Part shown: in pieces, positions 9,377 to 20,042 of the stretch | Layout: the number at the start of each line of letters is the position of its first letter | How positions within the stretch are numbered: the first letter of the stretch is position 1 | Position numbers and translations under genes: made by a program | The notes under the pieces: model-generated | What the model saw: the letters and a program-made list of their open reading frames with translations, nothing else | Databases searched by the model: none | Told to the model about the DNA's origin: nothing | Source of the DNA: Prochlorococcus sp. AG-347-L20 | Lineage (GTDB): Bacteria; Cyanobacteriota; Cyanobacteriia; PCC-6307; Cyanobiaceae | Assembly (NCBI GenBank): GCA_003281225.1 | Contig: QCCP01000013.1 | Location: 1 to 51,337, forward strand | Direction of reading: 5' to 3' | DNA: 51,337 nucleotides

Positions 9377-11284
9377 ATGGGTAAGGTAGTCGGAATTGAT
9401 TTAGGAACAACTAATAGTTGTGTCGCTGTAATGGAAGGTGGTAAGCCTACTGTAATCGCAAATGCCGAGGGTTTCAGAACTACTCCATCAGTTGTTGCAT
9501 ATACAAAAAATCAAGATCAGCTTGTTGGACAAATAGCAAAAAGGCAAGCTGTCATGAACCCTGAAAATACCTTTTATTCTGCAAAACGTTTTGTTGGTAG
9601 AAGAGTTGATGAAGTTAATGAAGAATCTAAAGAAGTTAGTTATTCTGTTGAAAAATCTGGTTCTAGTGTCAAATTAAAATGCCCTATTTTGGATAAACAG
9701 TTCTCTCCTGAAGAGGTGAGTTCTCAAGTTTTAAGAAAGCTAGCAGATGATGCAGGTAAATATCTTGGTGACAAAGTTACACAGGCTGTAATTACAGTTC
9801 CAGCTTATTTTAATGATTCCCAAAGACAGGCTACTAAAGATGCTGGAAAGATTGCAGGTTTAGAAGTACTCAGAATCGTTAATGAGCCAACAGCTGCTGC
9901 TTTAGCATATGGCTTGGATAAAGAAAATGAAAAAATTCTTGTTTTTGATTTAGGTGGAGGTACATTTGACGTTTCAGTTATTGAAGCTGGTGATGGAGTA
10001 ACAGAAGTTCTATCTACATCTGGAGATACACATTTAGGTGGTGATGATTTTGATAGATGCATCGTAGATCATTTAGCTAATACTTTTAAATCTAATGAGG
10101 GGATTGATCTCAGACAAGATAAGCAAGCTTTGCAAAGATTGACTGAAGCTGCAGAAAAAGCAAAAATAGAGCTCTCAAACGCTACGCAAAGTGAAATAAA
10201 TTTACCTTTTATTACAGCGACGCCTGAAGGACCAAAACATTTGGATTTGAACCTTACTAGAGCAAAGTTCGAGGAATTAGCAGCTTCTTTAATTGATAGG
10301 TGTAAGACCCCAGTTGAGAGAGCTATAAGTGATGCAAAAATTTCTACCAGTGAAATTGATGAAGTTGTTATGGTTGGAGGCTCATCTAGAATACCTGCTG
10401 TTTTAGATTTAGTTAAAAAAATAATTGGTAAAGAACCAAATCAAACTGTTAATCCTGATGAAGTAGTAGCTGTTGGAGCTGCAATTCAGGGAGGAGTTTT
10501 AGCAGGAGAAGTTAAAGATATATTGTTGCTCGATGTTACTCCACTCTCTTTAGGTGTAGAGACTTTAGGGGGGGTAATGACAAAAATGATAAATCGAAAT
10601 ACTACAGTACCTACGAAGAAATCTGAAACATATTCAACTGCTGTAGACGGTCAAACAAATGTTGAAATACACGTTTTACAGGGTGAAAGAGAAATGGCTT
10701 CTGATAACAAAAGCTTAGGAACTTTCAGATTGGATGGTATACCTTCAGCACCAAGAGGCGTTCCGCAAATTGAAGTTACATTTGATATCGATGCAAATGG
10801 TATTCTTAGTGTTACTGCTAAAGACAAAGGAAGCGGTAAAGAACAAAGTATTTCTATTACTGGTGCTTCAACTCTATCTGATAATGAAGTAGAAAAAATG
10901 GTAAAGGATGCTGAATCAAATGCATCTGCAGATAAAGAAAAAAGAGAAAAAATCGATTTAAAAAATCAAGCTGAAACACTCGTATATCAGACAGAAAAGC
11001 AACTTGGTGAGTTAGGAGACAAAATTGATGCTGCAGCAAAGTCTAAAGTTGAAGAAAAAAGTAATGCTTTAAAAGAAGCAACTTCAAAAGAAGATTATGA
11101 ATCAATGAAAAAACTTCTTGAAGAACTTCAGCAAGAACTTTATGCAGTTGGTTCATCTGTTTATCAGCAACCAGGTAATCAGCCACCATCACCTGGTCCT
11201 GCAGGCGGTCCTGATCAGAGCGATTCAAAGGAAAAAGGTGGAGATGATGTGATTGATGCAGATTTTACTGAAACAAAAGATTAG
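9377..11284 (+). CDS. dnaK: Chaperone DnaK (Hsp70), DnaK2-type
   Basis: Hsp70 binds unfolded peptides under ATP control with DnaJ and GrpE. The 635-residue protein begins at ATG 9377 with [17 protein letters not shown], the canonical N-terminus; the open frame extends 63 bases further to a TTG but has no family support. Further hallmarks are [43 protein letters not shown], and the substrate-binding domain segment [16 protein letters not shown]. The linker and lid are followed by a P/G/D-rich tail ending D-V-I-D-A-D-F. The length and ending fit the main cyanobacterial DnaK2. No CIRCE element was found upstream. The last 4 bases overlap a convergent gene. Confidence 0.95.
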   Translation: MGKVVGIDLGTTNSCVAVMEGGKPTVIANAEGFRTTPSVVAYTKNQDQLVGQIAKRQAVMNPENTFYSAKRFVGRRVDEVNEESKEVSYSVEKSGSSVKLKCPILDKQFSPEEVSSQVLRKLADDAGKYLGDKVTQAVITVPAYFNDSQRQATKDAGKIAGLEVLRIVNEPTAAALAYGLDKENEKILVFDLGGGTFDVSVIEAGDGVTEVLSTSGDTHLGGDDFDRCIVDHLANTFKSNEGIDLRQDKQALQRLTEAAEKAKIELSNATQSEINLPFITATPEGPKHLDLNLTRAKFEELAASLIDRCKTPVERAISDAKISTSEIDEVVMVGGSSRIPAVLDLVKKIIGKEPNQTVNPDEVVAVGAAIQGGVLAGEVKDILLLDVTPLSLGVETLGGVMTKMINRNTTVPTKKSETYSTAVDGQTNVEIHVLQGEREMASDNKSLGTFRLDGIPSAPRGVPQIEVTFDIDANGILSVTAKDKGSGKEQSISITGASTLSDNEVEKMVKDAESNASADKEKREKIDLKNQAETLVYQTEKQLGELGDKIDAAAKSKVEEKSNALKEATSKEDYESMKKLLEELQQELYAVGSSVYQQPGNQPPSPGPAGGPDQSDSKEKGGDDVIDADFTETKD

Positions 11285-12363
11285 TAAAGGTAATTTTTAA
11301 TTTCATTAGCAACCCATTTAGAACAAGCCGGAGCCAGCAAAATCCCATTTTTATAAAAACCTGTACATATAATTACTCCATCTTCAAGATTTTTCATTAT
11401 TGGTGAAGGTTCACCATCTGGTCTTGATCTTACGCCGTACCATTTTTTGGAAATTTTTCCTGTCATTAGCCAATTTGGTCTTTTATCGAGAAAATTTGTG
11501 AGTTTTTCGAATGTATTTTCTTCTGGCCTAGTACTATATTCGTCAGTTGACCCAATAATTAGCTTATTGTTTGATTTTGGAATTATATTTTTACCATTTA
11601 TGTTGAATTGTTTTGGTAGCGATAATAAATCAACTTCCGTATCATTTATCTCAATTTCCATAGCTTGACCTAAAACAGGTTTTAATTTGATTTCGTGAGA
11701 TAGGCTATCTATTAAATCAATCGCTTTTAGTGAATTACACAAAATAACCACGTCAGATTTGATTTCTTCATTATTTCTTGTCGTAGAAATCCATTGATTG
11801 TTTGATTTTCTTATTTTTATTATTTTTTCTCGTAAATAATTTACTTTTTTATGTTTTAGATATTTATCTAATGTTTGAAGTAAAGAAAAAGGATTTATTC
11901 TTCCATCTTTGAAGGAGATCATTCCTTTTATATTTTTTGCTTGAAAGGCTTTATTTATATTCTTGATAAATATTGAGTCTCTTTCTAAAATTCGCAAGTT
12001 TTGATCATTATTTTCATAAACAAATTTCTCTAATTTTTTAAACTTTTCTTCATCAGTAGTTAGTTGTATTAATGGTTTTTCGATATTTAATTCATAATTA
12101 AATTTTTGTAGGAATGTGATCCATTTTGGCCATAATTCAATGCTTTGTTTTCTGAGATCCCAGCTTCTACCTCTTCTTTTTTTATACATATTACCCATTA
12201 GTAAGCCTAAAGCTGCATTGCTACTATTTTGGTGTTGAGCTGGGTCTATTATCGTTACCTGGAGACCTAATTCTGATAATTCTAAGGCGTTAAATTTTCC
12301 AATAATCCCTGATCCAACAATAACTATGTGTGCTTTTTGAAAATTTTCTTTTAAGCTTTTCAT
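11281..12363 (-). CDS. FAD-dependent amine oxidoreductase, ThiO/DAO-like
   Basis: A 360-residue member of the D-amino-acid oxidase/glycine oxidase superfamily. The FAD-binding Rossmann motif is VIVGSGIIG (residues 14-22), followed by [10 protein letters not shown]. Later family features are [10 protein letters not shown] and the C-terminal RPDGEPSPI with [15 protein letters not shown], where ThiO and DadA proteins have the FAD-binding GHYRxGILLAP segment. The nearest role is glycine oxidase-like, supplying dehydroglycine for thiazole synthesis, but substrate cannot be fixed from sequence. The Phe-Tyr-Lys in the GHYR position differs from ThiO. The gene overlaps dnaK by 4 bases tail to tail and is 48 bases from the divergent purU. 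Confidence 0.8.
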   Translation of the reverse strand: MKSLKENFQKAHIVIVGSGIIGKFNALELSELGLQVTIIDPAQHQNSSNAALGLLMGNMYKKRRGRSWDLRKQSIELWPKWITFLQKFNYELNIEKPLIQLTTDEEKFKKLEKFVYENNDQNLRILERDSIFIKNINKAFQAKNIKGMISFKDGRINPFSLLQTLDKYLKHKKVNYLREKIIKIRKSNNQWISTTRNNEEIKSDVVILCNSLKAIDLIDSLSHEIKLKPVLGQAMEIEINDTEVDLLSLPKQFNINGKNIIPKSNNKLIIGSTDEYSTRPEENTFEKLTNFLDKRPNWLMTGKISKKWYGVRSRPDGEPSPIMKNLEDGVIICTGFYKNGILLAPACSKWVANEIKNYLY

Positions 12364-12411
12364 TGATATATTAGATATACTTGCTTATTTGACTTAATAG
12401 TTAAAGATTTT

Positions 12412-13266
12412 TTGGAACATCCCTCAATTATATTCAAAATTGTTTGTCCCGATCGTCCTGGCCTTGTAAGTTTACTTACAAGTTGGATTTCAAATTACGG
12501 TGGCAACATAAAACATTCCGATCATCATACAGATCAAGATGCAGGTTTGTTTCTTAGTCGAATTGAATGGAATAGTAACAATGAATCTTTTAATAGAGAT
12601 GAAATTTATAAAGAATTTGAAAAAATTGCAGATGCAGTAAATGGAAAATTTAACGTAAATTATTCTGATGAAATTCCAAATGTTGCTATTTTCGTGAGTA
12701 AACAAAATCATTGTTTGATTGATTTACTTTGGCGAGTAAGAAATGGAGAACTCAAAATGAAAGTCCCGTTAATAATTTCAAATCATTCTGATCTTGAAAA
12801 TATTGCAAATGACTTTAATGCAAAATTTGTACATATTGATACCTTTAAAACTGATAAATCTATTGTTGAAGATCAATTTTTAAATTTACTAAAAGAATAT
12901 GAAATTGATCTTGTTGTATTAGCCAAATATATGCAAATTTTGAGTGATTCTTTTTTAAAAAAGTTTTCTTCAATAATAAATATTCACCATTCTTTCTTAC
13001 CTGCATTTAAGGGAGGGCAACCATATCATCGAGCATGGAAGAGAGGTGTTAAATTAATCGGTGCTACTGCTCACTATGTTACTGAAGATCTTGATGAAGG
13101 CCCGATAATAGAGCAATGCACAGTTAATGTAAGTCATAGGGATGAAGTTGATGATTTGATTAGAAAAGGGAGAGATATTGAAAGAATAGCTTTAGCAAGA
13201 GCAGTTAGATTACATCTGAATCATCAAGTATTTGTTTATAACAGTAAAACTGCTGTTTTTGATTAA
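12412..13266 (+). CDS. purU: Formyltetrahydrofolate deformylase
   Basis: PurU hydrolyses 10-formyl-THF to formate and THF, adjusting the one-carbon pool. The 284 residues comprise an N-terminal ACT domain (KIVCPDRPGLVSLLTSW, residues 9-25) and a C-terminal formyltransferase fold with NIHHSFLPAFKGGQPYHRAW, GATAHYVTEDLDEGPII. The catalytic Asn-His-Asp set is visible in NIHHSFLP and DLDEGPI. It uses a TTG start at 12412; there is no nearby ATG and the ACT domain begins immediately. It converges with the ClC gene (10-base gap). In this window it connects with gcvT/H/P and pabB/C through folate. Confidence 0.95.
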   Translation: MEHPSIIFKIVCPDRPGLVSLLTSWISNYGGNIKHSDHHTDQDAGLFLSRIEWNSNNESFNRDEIYKEFEKIADAVNGKFNVNYSDEIPNVAIFVSKQNHCLIDLLWRVRNGELKMKVPLIISNHSDLENIANDFNAKFVHIDTFKTDKSIVEDQFLNLLKEYEIDLVVLAKYMQILSDSFLKKFSSIINIHHSFLPAFKGGQPYHRAWKRGVKLIGATAHYVTEDLDEGPIIEQCTVNVSHRDEVDDLIRKGRDIERIALARAVRLHLNHQVFVYNSKTAVFD

Positions 13267-13276
13267 GGATAGTTTA

Positions 13277-14635
13277 TTATTCCTCTAATTCTATTTGTAT
13301 TTGTCTCTCATAAATTGATTCTTCATTAAAAGCTCTTGCTATCAAGAAACTGGCAATGCAACTGATTAACACAGGTTTCATTATTAATAAATTTTTTGTT
13401 AAAGCAAAAGCTAAAAACATTGCTGTTATTGGCGTTCGCGAACATCCTGCTACGAAAGCTCCCATTCCCGCAAAAATATATGTACTTGGTGCATGTCCTG
13501 TTACAATTTCCACCCAGCTCCCCATTATTAATCCGATTGACCCTCCTAAAGTAAGCATTGGATAGAACAATCCTCCAGGAGCTCCAGATGCTGCCGCTAA
13601 ACCTGTCGTGATAAATAATACTAAAACTGCTAATAAAGCAATTCCAATACTTGTATTCTGTTCAGCTATTATTTTCTGTAATTCATCTAAATTATGAAAT
13701 GTACTGGGTAAAAAAGCATAGATACTTCCTAAAATAAGTCCACAAACACTCATTTTTAAAACAAATTTATTTTTATACCACTTTTTACCAAGATTTTGCA
13801 TTAACAAAACAAACCTGCTGTACAATTCTGCAAAAATTCCAATAATGATTCCTAGTAAAACTAGGTAAATAAAATCTATAGGTAAGAAAAAAACTGATGG
13901 GTCATATTCTTTTTGGATTAAAAATCCGAGGTTAAAATCAAAGCCTCCTGCTTTAGGATCTAAACCCAAGGCTTGAATAATATCAGCAGATGAATCTGCA
14001 ATGAAAGTTGTGATTATTACTAGTAGCAAAATTACTGGTCTAGCAGAGTTTAATAACTCTTCTATTGCATAGATAAATCCTCCTAATGGGGCACTAAATA
14101 CTGCTGCTATTCCCGCACCCCCACCTGCTGCTACTATTACTCTTCTGAAAGCTGTAGGAGCTTTGAGCCACTTGGCCATTTGCCAAGCTACTGATCCTCC
14201 CATTTGAACCGATGGACCTTCCGGTCCCAAAGGGAATCCACTACCAATAGCAATAATTCCTGACATGAGCTTTACTAATCCTACTTTTATATTCATTGGA
14301 ACTTGTTTATGCCTTAAGAACCCCATAATTTGACTCACGCCTGAACCTTTTGCAGCAGGCGCTATATTTTTGATCAAATATCCTGCAATGGCTCCTCCAA
14401 GAGCTCCAAAAATAGGTAAGACCGCAATAGATGGGAATTGGTCTAATAATGCTAATCTCCAATTATTAATAAAGTAAATTCCAGTTTTAAAAAATATGCT
14501 TGTAATTGAGGCTCCTAAACCTGTTAATAAGAGCGAAAATACAACGACTAGGGATCTTTGTTTTAATAATTTTTTGATAGTACGAGAAGAATTATTACTT
14601 GTTTTTTGAATATTATCTTTTATAAGGTTTGGCAT
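13277..14635 (-). CDS. clcA: ClC-family chloride channel/transporter
   Basis: A 452-residue polytopic membrane protein. The three selectivity-filter motifs are present: GSGVSQ (about 97-102), GPEGP with the gating glutamate near residue 139, and GAPGGLFYP near the C-terminal half. Retention of the gating Glu fits either a channel or a Cl-/H+ exchanger. No CBS domains follow. It starts 9 bases after the acnB stop-to-start arrangement on the same strand (acnB ends at 14645), so the two may be co-transcribed from the acnB promoter. The name clcA/eriC is by family, not by proven transport mode. Confidence 0.93.
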   Translation of the reverse strand: MPNLIKDNIQKTSNNSSRTIKKLLKQRSLVVVFSLLLTGLGASITSIFFKTGIYFINNWRLALLDQFPSIAVLPIFGALGGAIAGYLIKNIAPAAKGSGVSQIMGFLRHKQVPMNIKVGLVKLMSGIIAIGSGFPLGPEGPSVQMGGSVAWQMAKWLKAPTAFRRVIVAAGGGAGIAAVFSAPLGGFIYAIEELLNSARPVILLLVIITTFIADSSADIIQALGLDPKAGGFDFNLGFLIQKEYDPSVFFLPIDFIYLVLLGIIIGIFAELYSRFVLLMQNLGKKWYKNKFVLKMSVCGLILGSIYAFLPSTFHNLDELQKIIAEQNTSIGIALLAVLVLFITTGLAAASGAPGGLFYPMLTLGGSIGLIMGSWVEIVTGHAPSTYIFAGMGAFVAGCSRTPITAMFLAFALTKNLLIMKPVLISCIASFLIARAFNEESIYERQIQIELEE

Positions 14636-14644
14636 AGTCCATGG

Positions 14645-17218
14645 TTACTTTGACAAGCTGAAATCGTTTATTTCATCAAACTGAAGATAACGATAAAGTT
14701 CCTTTGAATATGGATTAATTTTATTTTTAGTAATATCCTGATATTCTTCTATTTCAGGTATTTTTCCAAGCAGTGCGCAAACTGCTGCTAATTCTGCACT
14801 CCCTAAAAATACTTGCGCATTCTTGCCAAGTCTATTGTCAAAATTTCTTGTACTAGTAGAAAATACTACAGAACCATCATCTACTCTAGCTTGATTTCCC
14901 ATACATAAAGAACAGCCTGGCAACTCTAATCTTGCACCACAATTTTCGAATATTCTATAGTAGCCTTCATCTTTAAGAGTTTCTTCATCCATTTTTGTTG
15001 GTGGACAAATCCATAATTTAGCTTTTAAGTTTTGTACACCTTCAAGAACTTTCGCAGCTGCTCTGTAATGACCAATATTTGTCATGCAAGAACCTATAAA
15101 AACCTCGTCAATATTTGTATTTGCAACATCAGTGATTTCTTTTACATTATCTGGATCATTAGGGCAAGCAACTATAGGTTGTGTTACTTTTGCTAAATCA
15201 ATTTCAATGATTTCGTCATAGTGAGCGTTTGAATCTGGTTGAATTAATGATGGTTTTTTTAACCAATTTTTCATATCATTTATTCTTCTTGAAATCGATT
15301 TTGAATCTTCATAATTACTCTCGATCATTTTTTCTAGCAGGCAAATATTGCTTCTTAAGTATTCTTGCACTGTTTCTTGGGATAAAAGTATAGTGCTACC
15401 AGCGCATGAGCGTTCTGCAGTAGCATCAGTAAGTTCAAAAGCTTGTTCAAGTTTAAGGTTTGGTAATCCCTCAATCTCCATAATTTTCCCGTTGAATATA
15501 TTTTTTTTATTTTCTTTCTCAACAGTTAAGAGTCCTTTTTTAATTGCGAAGAGAGGGATTGCATTTACTAAATCTCTAAGAGTAATTCCTGGTAATAATT
15601 CTCCTTTAAATTTAATCAGCACAGATTCCGGCATATTTAATGGCATTGATCCTATTGCAGCAGCAAAGGCAACAATGCCCGAGCCTCCAGGAAATGAAAT
15701 GCCAAGAGGAAATCTTGTATGACTATCTCCACCTGTGCCAACAGTATCAGGGAGAAGCATTCTGTTAAGCCAGCTATGAATTATGCCGTCTCCAGGCTTA
15801 AGAGCTACTCCACCTCTTTGAGATATAAAATCAGGTAATTCTTTATGGGTAACTAGATCTACTGGTTTAGGATATGCAGCTGTATGACAAAAACTTTGCA
15901 TCACTAAATCTGCAGTAAATCCTAAACAAGCTAGTTCTTTTAGTTCATCTCTAGTCATTGGCCCAGTAGTATCTTGACTACCAACTGTGGTCATAATTGG
16001 TTCGCAGGTCATTCCTGGCCTAACTCCATCTAAACCGCAAGCTTTGCCTACTATTTTTTGAGCTTGAGTAAAGCCGGCACTACTTTCGGTTGGATTTTTT
16101 GGTCTGGTAAATATTTCACTTGGTTGATAATCTAATTTGTTTCTAATTTTGTCCGTAAGAGATCTTCCAATCATAAGATTAATTCTTCCGCCAGCTTGAA
16201 TTTCATCAGTAAGAGTTGATGGATATAAGTCGAATTTGCTTATTAATTCTTCTTTGTTTGAATCTTTTTCAATTTTTTTAATAATGCCTTTATAAGGATA
16301 TATTTTAATAATGTCTCCTGTTTTCATATGAGATACGTCAGCTTCTATAGGTAAAGCTCCTGAATCTTGTGCAGTATTAAAGAAAATTGGGGCTATTTTG
16401 CTACCAATTATTATTCCACCTGTTTTTTTGTTGGGAACAAAAGGGATATCTTCTCCTATATGCCAAATGAGTGAATTAATAGCAGATTTTCTAGAACTCC
16501 CTGTTCCAACAACATCTCCAACATAAGCTATTTGTAAATTTTGTTTTTTTAAATCATTAAGAATTTTTAGTCCATCAGGTTTTTTAAATTCCAGCATAGC
16601 CAATGCATGCATCGGAATATCCGGGCGTGTCGTTGCATGTACGGCTGGAGATAAGTCGTCTGTATTTGTCTCACCGTCAACTTTAAACACTAAACAAGTA
16701 ATCTCTTTATCCAGAACTTTTTTATTTATGAACCATTCTGCATTTGCCCAACTATTTACAACCTCTTTTGCATAAATATTTTTTTGAGATAATTCATAAA
16801 TTTCATTAGCTGAGTCGTAAACAAGAATAATATTTTTTAAAACTTCTGCTGCTTTTTTTGCAAGTAAACTATTTTCTCCTTTAAGTATTTCAACCAAAGA
16901 ATTTACATTGTATCCGCCTATCATTGTTCCTAGTATTTCAATTGCTTTTTCGGGATTAATTGATTTGCAATATTTTTCGGAATAAACAATAGCTGTAAGC
17001 CAGCTTGCTTTTACGTAAGCAGCCTCATCAACTCCTGGTGGTACTCTATTTATTAGTAAATCAAGTAAGTATGATGAATCGTAAGTACTATCTTGTTCTA
17101 ATAATTGTGTAATACAATTTGTTTGCTCAGCATTTAAAGGTAAAGGAGGTATGCCTTTGGTAGCTCTTTCAGCTACGTGATCCGCATAATCTTTTAGCAA
17201 TGTTTCCAAATTCTTCAT
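14645..17218 (-). CDS. acnB: Aconitate hydratase B
   Basis: AcnB interconverts citrate and isocitrate via cis-aconitate with a [4Fe-4S] cluster; here it feeds 2-oxoglutarate for nitrogen assimilation. The 857-residue length and domain order are those of AcnB: an N-terminal HEAT-like domain, then the swivelling domain (VGDVVGTGSSRKSAINSL), then the catalytic domains. Cluster cysteines are seen in GSCMTNIGHYR and PGCSLCMGNQA near the C-terminus, and GGDSHTRFPLG is conserved. AcnB rather than AcnA is confirmed by the domain permutation. Ninety-seven bases separate it from the divergent DAHP synthase gene. Confidence 0.97.
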   Translation of the reverse strand: MKNLETLLKDYADHVAERATKGIPPLPLNAEQTNCITQLLEQDSTYDSSYLLDLLINRVPPGVDEAAYVKASWLTAIVYSEKYCKSINPEKAIEILGTMIGGYNVNSLVEILKGENSLLAKKAAEVLKNIILVYDSANEIYELSQKNIYAKEVVNSWANAEWFINKKVLDKEITCLVFKVDGETNTDDLSPAVHATTRPDIPMHALAMLEFKKPDGLKILNDLKKQNLQIAYVGDVVGTGSSRKSAINSLIWHIGEDIPFVPNKKTGGIIIGSKIAPIFFNTAQDSGALPIEADVSHMKTGDIIKIYPYKGIIKKIEKDSNKEELISKFDLYPSTLTDEIQAGGRINLMIGRSLTDKIRNKLDYQPSEIFTRPKNPTESSAGFTQAQKIVGKACGLDGVRPGMTCEPIMTTVGSQDTTGPMTRDELKELACLGFTADLVMQSFCHTAAYPKPVDLVTHKELPDFISQRGGVALKPGDGIIHSWLNRMLLPDTVGTGGDSHTRFPLGISFPGGSGIVAFAAAIGSMPLNMPESVLIKFKGELLPGITLRDLVNAIPLFAIKKGLLTVEKENKKNIFNGKIMEIEGLPNLKLEQAFELTDATAERSCAGSTILLSQETVQEYLRSNICLLEKMIESNYEDSKSISRRINDMKNWLKKPSLIQPDSNAHYDEIIEIDLAKVTQPIVACPNDPDNVKEITDVANTNIDEVFIGSCMTNIGHYRAAAKVLEGVQNLKAKLWICPPTKMDEETLKDEGYYRIFENCGARLELPGCSLCMGNQARVDDGSVVFSTSTRNFDNRLGKNAQVFLGSAELAAVCALLGKIPEIEEYQDITKNKINPYSKELYRYLQFDEINDFSLSK

Positions 17219-17315
17219 TAGTAAGGTTTAATGCCTAATCTATTGTTATTTTTAATATTGAAAAAGAGAGTATTCATAAATGCTTTTTTAAATATTCAAA
17301 CTTCTTAATTAATCA

Positions 17316-18389
17316 ATGACGACATCATCAAATAATTCAGCTTTAGAAAAGACATCAGATTTACATGTTGTTGAAACACGTCCATTAATTCCTCCAATCA
17401 GATTACATAATGATATACCTTTGGATCACGCCTCTGCTAATACAGTGTCTAAAACAAGAAGATCGATACAAAATATTTTGCATCATAATGATCATAAGCT
17501 TTTAGTCATTGTGGGCCCATGTTCAATTCATGATCTAGAGGCGGCAAAGGAATATTCAAAATATATTCAAAATTTCCGAGAAATTTATAAAGATAAATTA
17601 GAAATAATCATGAGAGTATATTTTGAAAAACCAAGAACAACTATTGGTTGGAAGGGATTGATAAATGATCCTCATCTAGATGATTCTTATGATATTAATA
17701 CTGGTTTAAGAAGGGCAAGAAGTTTGCTTTCATATTTAGCAACTCGTGGTATACCTTCTGCTACAGAATTACTAGATCCAATTGTTCCTCAATACATTGC
17801 CGATTTAATAAGTTGGACAGCCATAGGTGCGCGGACCACAGAAAGTCAAACTCATAGGGAAATGGCATCAGGATTATCAATGCCTATAGGTTTTAAAAAT
17901 GGAACGGATGGTTCTTTTACTACTGCAATTAATGCAATGCAGTCAGCTTCAAAATCCCATCATTTTTTAGGCGTAAATGACAATGGAATGGCTTCTATAG
18001 TTAATACTACAGGAAATCCAGACGGACATATAGTTTTAAGGGGCGGTTCAAAAGGCCCAAATTTCGAAAGTGATCATGTTAAAAGTATTTCAGCTGAATT
18101 GAGGCAATGTAATCTTCCCCATAAAGTGATGATTGATTGTAGTCATGGAAATTCGAATAAAGACTTCCGAAAACAGTCGGAAGTACTAAGAAATGTAGCT
18201 TCTCAAATTAGTAATGGTGAAAAAAATATTTTAGGAGTTATGCTTGAAAGTCATTTGAAGGAAGGAAATCAAAAACTTTTAAAAAAAGAAGATCTCCAGT
18301 TTGGCAGAAGCATTACAGATGCTTGTATAGATATAGAAACAACAAAAGAATTACTCGCTATTTTATACAATTCATTTAGCTTGTTATAA
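17316..18389 (+). CDS. aroG: 3-deoxy-7-phosphoheptulonate synthase (DAHP synthase, type I)
   Basis: DAHP synthase joins phosphoenolpyruvate and erythrose-4-phosphate, the entry to aromatic synthesis. The 357-residue sequence is type I (AroF/G/H-like): VGPCSIHDLEAAKEY near residue 67, MRVYFEKPRTTIGWKGL, GARTTESQTHREMASGL, and MIDCSHGNSNKDF with the metal-binding residues. An N-terminal extension of about 45 residues before the barrel corresponds to the region that carries allosteric control in this family. Which aromatic amino acid regulates it is not visible. Its 3' end overlaps the convergent phytol kinase gene by 14 bases. Confidence 0.95.
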   Translation: MTTSSNNSALEKTSDLHVVETRPLIPPIRLHNDIPLDHASANTVSKTRRSIQNILHHNDHKLLVIVGPCSIHDLEAAKEYSKYIQNFREIYKDKLEIIMRVYFEKPRTTIGWKGLINDPHLDDSYDINTGLRRARSLLSYLATRGIPSATELLDPIVPQYIADLISWTAIGARTTESQTHREMASGLSMPIGFKNGTDGSFTTAINAMQSASKSHHFLGVNDNGMASIVNTTGNPDGHIVLRGGSKGPNFESDHVKSISAELRQCNLPHKVMIDCSHGNSNKDFRKQSEVLRNVASQISNGEKNILGVMLESHLKEGNQKLLKKEDLQFGRSITDACIDIETTKELLAILYNSFSLL

Positions 18390-19017
18390 AAAAATTAAAA
18401 AATAATGCTGAAGAAATTGGAACAATGAAATTATCTATTCCTAAAATACTAATTTGTTCGAGCAAAGTCGCAAAAAAAGCTATCGTAAAATAATTTAAAT
18501 TTAAACTATTTTGTTGGGCGTATCCTATTGAGCAAACTACTATCAAACTTGTTAAAAACATCGTCATGGTACCAAGTAAAGATTTTTTTTGTTTAAAAAA
18601 AATCCAACTCTTCGAGTTAAAGCTTTTCCCTATTAACCCAGCTAATCCATCACCAAAAGTCATTATGAAAAATCCACTAATTAATGCATATGGATCTTTA
18701 TCCCAGAAAAGATAAATCAAAATAAATAAACTTAGACAATAAAACAATGTTCCATAACTCTTTCTCTCAACATCCTCAATTGTTGGGAATAATTTATAGG
18801 TGTAATTAATGAAAACCATTAATGAAACAATTCCTGTAAAAATTAGAGCCGAGTTTTGATTAATTTTTAAAAATTGAGCAATTGGTATTAAAGGTCCAAT
18901 TCCGATATGTATTATTTTTCTGACGATTTCTCTGCTATCTTCATTATATTTTTTAAAAACTATAGATATTAAAAAAATTGAAAATAAATATAATAAAATT
19001 ACAGTAAATTTTATCAA
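18376..19017 (-). CDS. Phytol/dolichol kinase-like CTP-dependent membrane kinase
   Basis: A 213-residue protein with about six hydrophobic segments. It matches the phytol kinase (VTE5)/dolichol kinase family through REIVRKIIHIGIGPL at residues 29-43, the central ERKSYGTLFY and the CTP-binding-like stretch FFIMTFGDGLAGLIGK with GTMTMF after it. In cyanobacteria such enzymes salvage phytol from chlorophyll to phytyl phosphate for tocopherol or chlorophyll. It starts with TTG, 5 bases after the sigma-factor stop, so the two are very likely co-transcribed. The last 14 bases overlap the DAHP synthase gene. Phytol rather than another polyprenol is inferred from organism type. Confidence 0.8.
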   Translation of the reverse strand: MIKFTVILLYLFSIFLISIVFKKYNEDSREIVRKIIHIGIGPLIPIAQFLKINQNSALIFTGIVSLMVFINYTYKLFPTIEDVERKSYGTLFYCLSLFILIYLFWDKDPYALISGFFIMTFGDGLAGLIGKSFNSKSWIFFKQKKSLLGTMTMFLTSLIVVCSIGYAQQNSLNLNYFTIAFFATLLEQISILGIDNFIVPISSALFFNFFITS

Positions 19018-19022
19018 TTTTG

Positions 19023-20042
19023 TTAAGCTGCTTTTTGATGAGTTGTCATTACTCTAAGTTTTAATATTGCTTTAGCTTCTAGTTGCCTAACTCGTTCTCG
19101 TGAAACATTAATTTGTCTTCCTATTTCTGCGAGTGTTAATGGTTCTTCACCATCTAAGCCAAATCTAAGCTTCATAATTTTTTGTTCTCTTTCATTTAAT
19201 TGAGAAAGCCAAGTTCCTAAATGCTCTTTTTGAATAGTTCTATCCATACCTTCCATAGGCTCTTCACAGTTTGGATCAGGTATAAGTTCACCAAGAGTAC
19301 TTCTATCTTCTTCGCCTCTTGCGTGAGCATCTAGGGAAGCGCAAGGAGCACTTTGCGAAATTAAATCTTCTAAATCTTTTTGATCAATTCCCATTTCAGT
19401 TGCCATTTCCAATCTGGTAGGTTGTCTACCAAATTTATGTGATAGTTCTCTAGAGACTCTTCTCATTTTGGATAGTTTTTCACTTATGTGAATAGGCAAA
19501 CGAATTGTTCTTGCACTGTTATCAATAGCTCTTGTCATTCCTTGCCTAATCCACCAGTAAGCATAAGTTGAGAATTTATATCCCATAGCAGGATCAAATT
19601 TATCTACAGCTCTTTCAAGGCCAATAGCTCCCTCTTGGACAAGATCTAATAATTCAAGCCCTTGGTTTTGGTATTTTTTTGCAACGGATACAACAAGTCT
19701 CAGATTAGCTGCCATCATTCTATCTCTGGATCTTTTGCCAATCTTAATTTGATAAAGATTTCGTTGTGTTCTTTCAGTTTCAGGAATTTGTAGCAACTTT
19801 TTCATGTTCTGAACATGATGAGCTAACTCTATTTCCTCTGCTGGAGTCAAAAGAGGTACTCTTCCAATGCTACTTAAGTAATAGCCAATAGAATCTGAAG
19901 CGAGTCTGCCAGATTTTTTTTGGCTTTGTTTTGCCGTAAGACTGGATTTCGATTTGCGAGATTTGCCCGCAGTGTTTGGTAATCTTGGCTCATCAAAATT
20001 ATTATCTGAAGAGCTTTTCGCAGATTCCAGAGGGATCCCCAT
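19023..20042 (-). CDS. Group 2 sigma-70 factor (RpoD/SigA-like)
   Basis: An alternative housekeeping-like sigma factor. Residues 1-45 are basic and low-complexity; region 1.2 starts with DSIGYYLSSIGRVPLLT; region 2 includes NLRLVVSVAKKY and the -10-recognition segment YKFSTYAYWWIRQ; region 4 has the helix-turn-helix TLAEIGRQINVSRERVRQLE. At 339 residues it lacks the long region 1.1 of the principal sigma, which places it in group 2. An exact AGGAGG lies upstream: 8 bases before the ATG at 20042, or 5 before an in-frame GTG at 20045. This is one of the few strong ribosome sites in the window. The gene precedes the phytol kinase gene by 5 bases. Confidence 0.93.
   Translation of the reverse strand: MGIPLESAKSSSDNNFDEPRLPNTAGKSRKSKSSLTAKQSQKKSGRLASDSIGYYLSSIGRVPLLTPAEEIELAHHVQNMKKLLQIPETERTQRNLYQIKIGKRSRDRMMAANLRLVVSVAKKYQNQGLELLDLVQEGAIGLERAVDKFDPAMGYKFSTYAYWWIRQGMTRAIDNSARTIRLPIHISEKLSKMRRVSRELSHKFGRQPTRLEMATEMGIDQKDLEDLISQSAPCASLDAHARGEEDRSTLGELIPDPNCEEPMEGMDRTIQKEHLGTWLSQLNEREQKIMKLRFGLDGEEPLTLAEIGRQINVSRERVRQLEAKAILKLRVMTTHQKAA

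Noticed and set aside
15348-15722. 124-residue open frame on the + strand inside acnB
   Set aside because: It is fully antisense to conserved AcnB catalytic sequence, has no ribosome site and a composition expected from the complement; a shadow.
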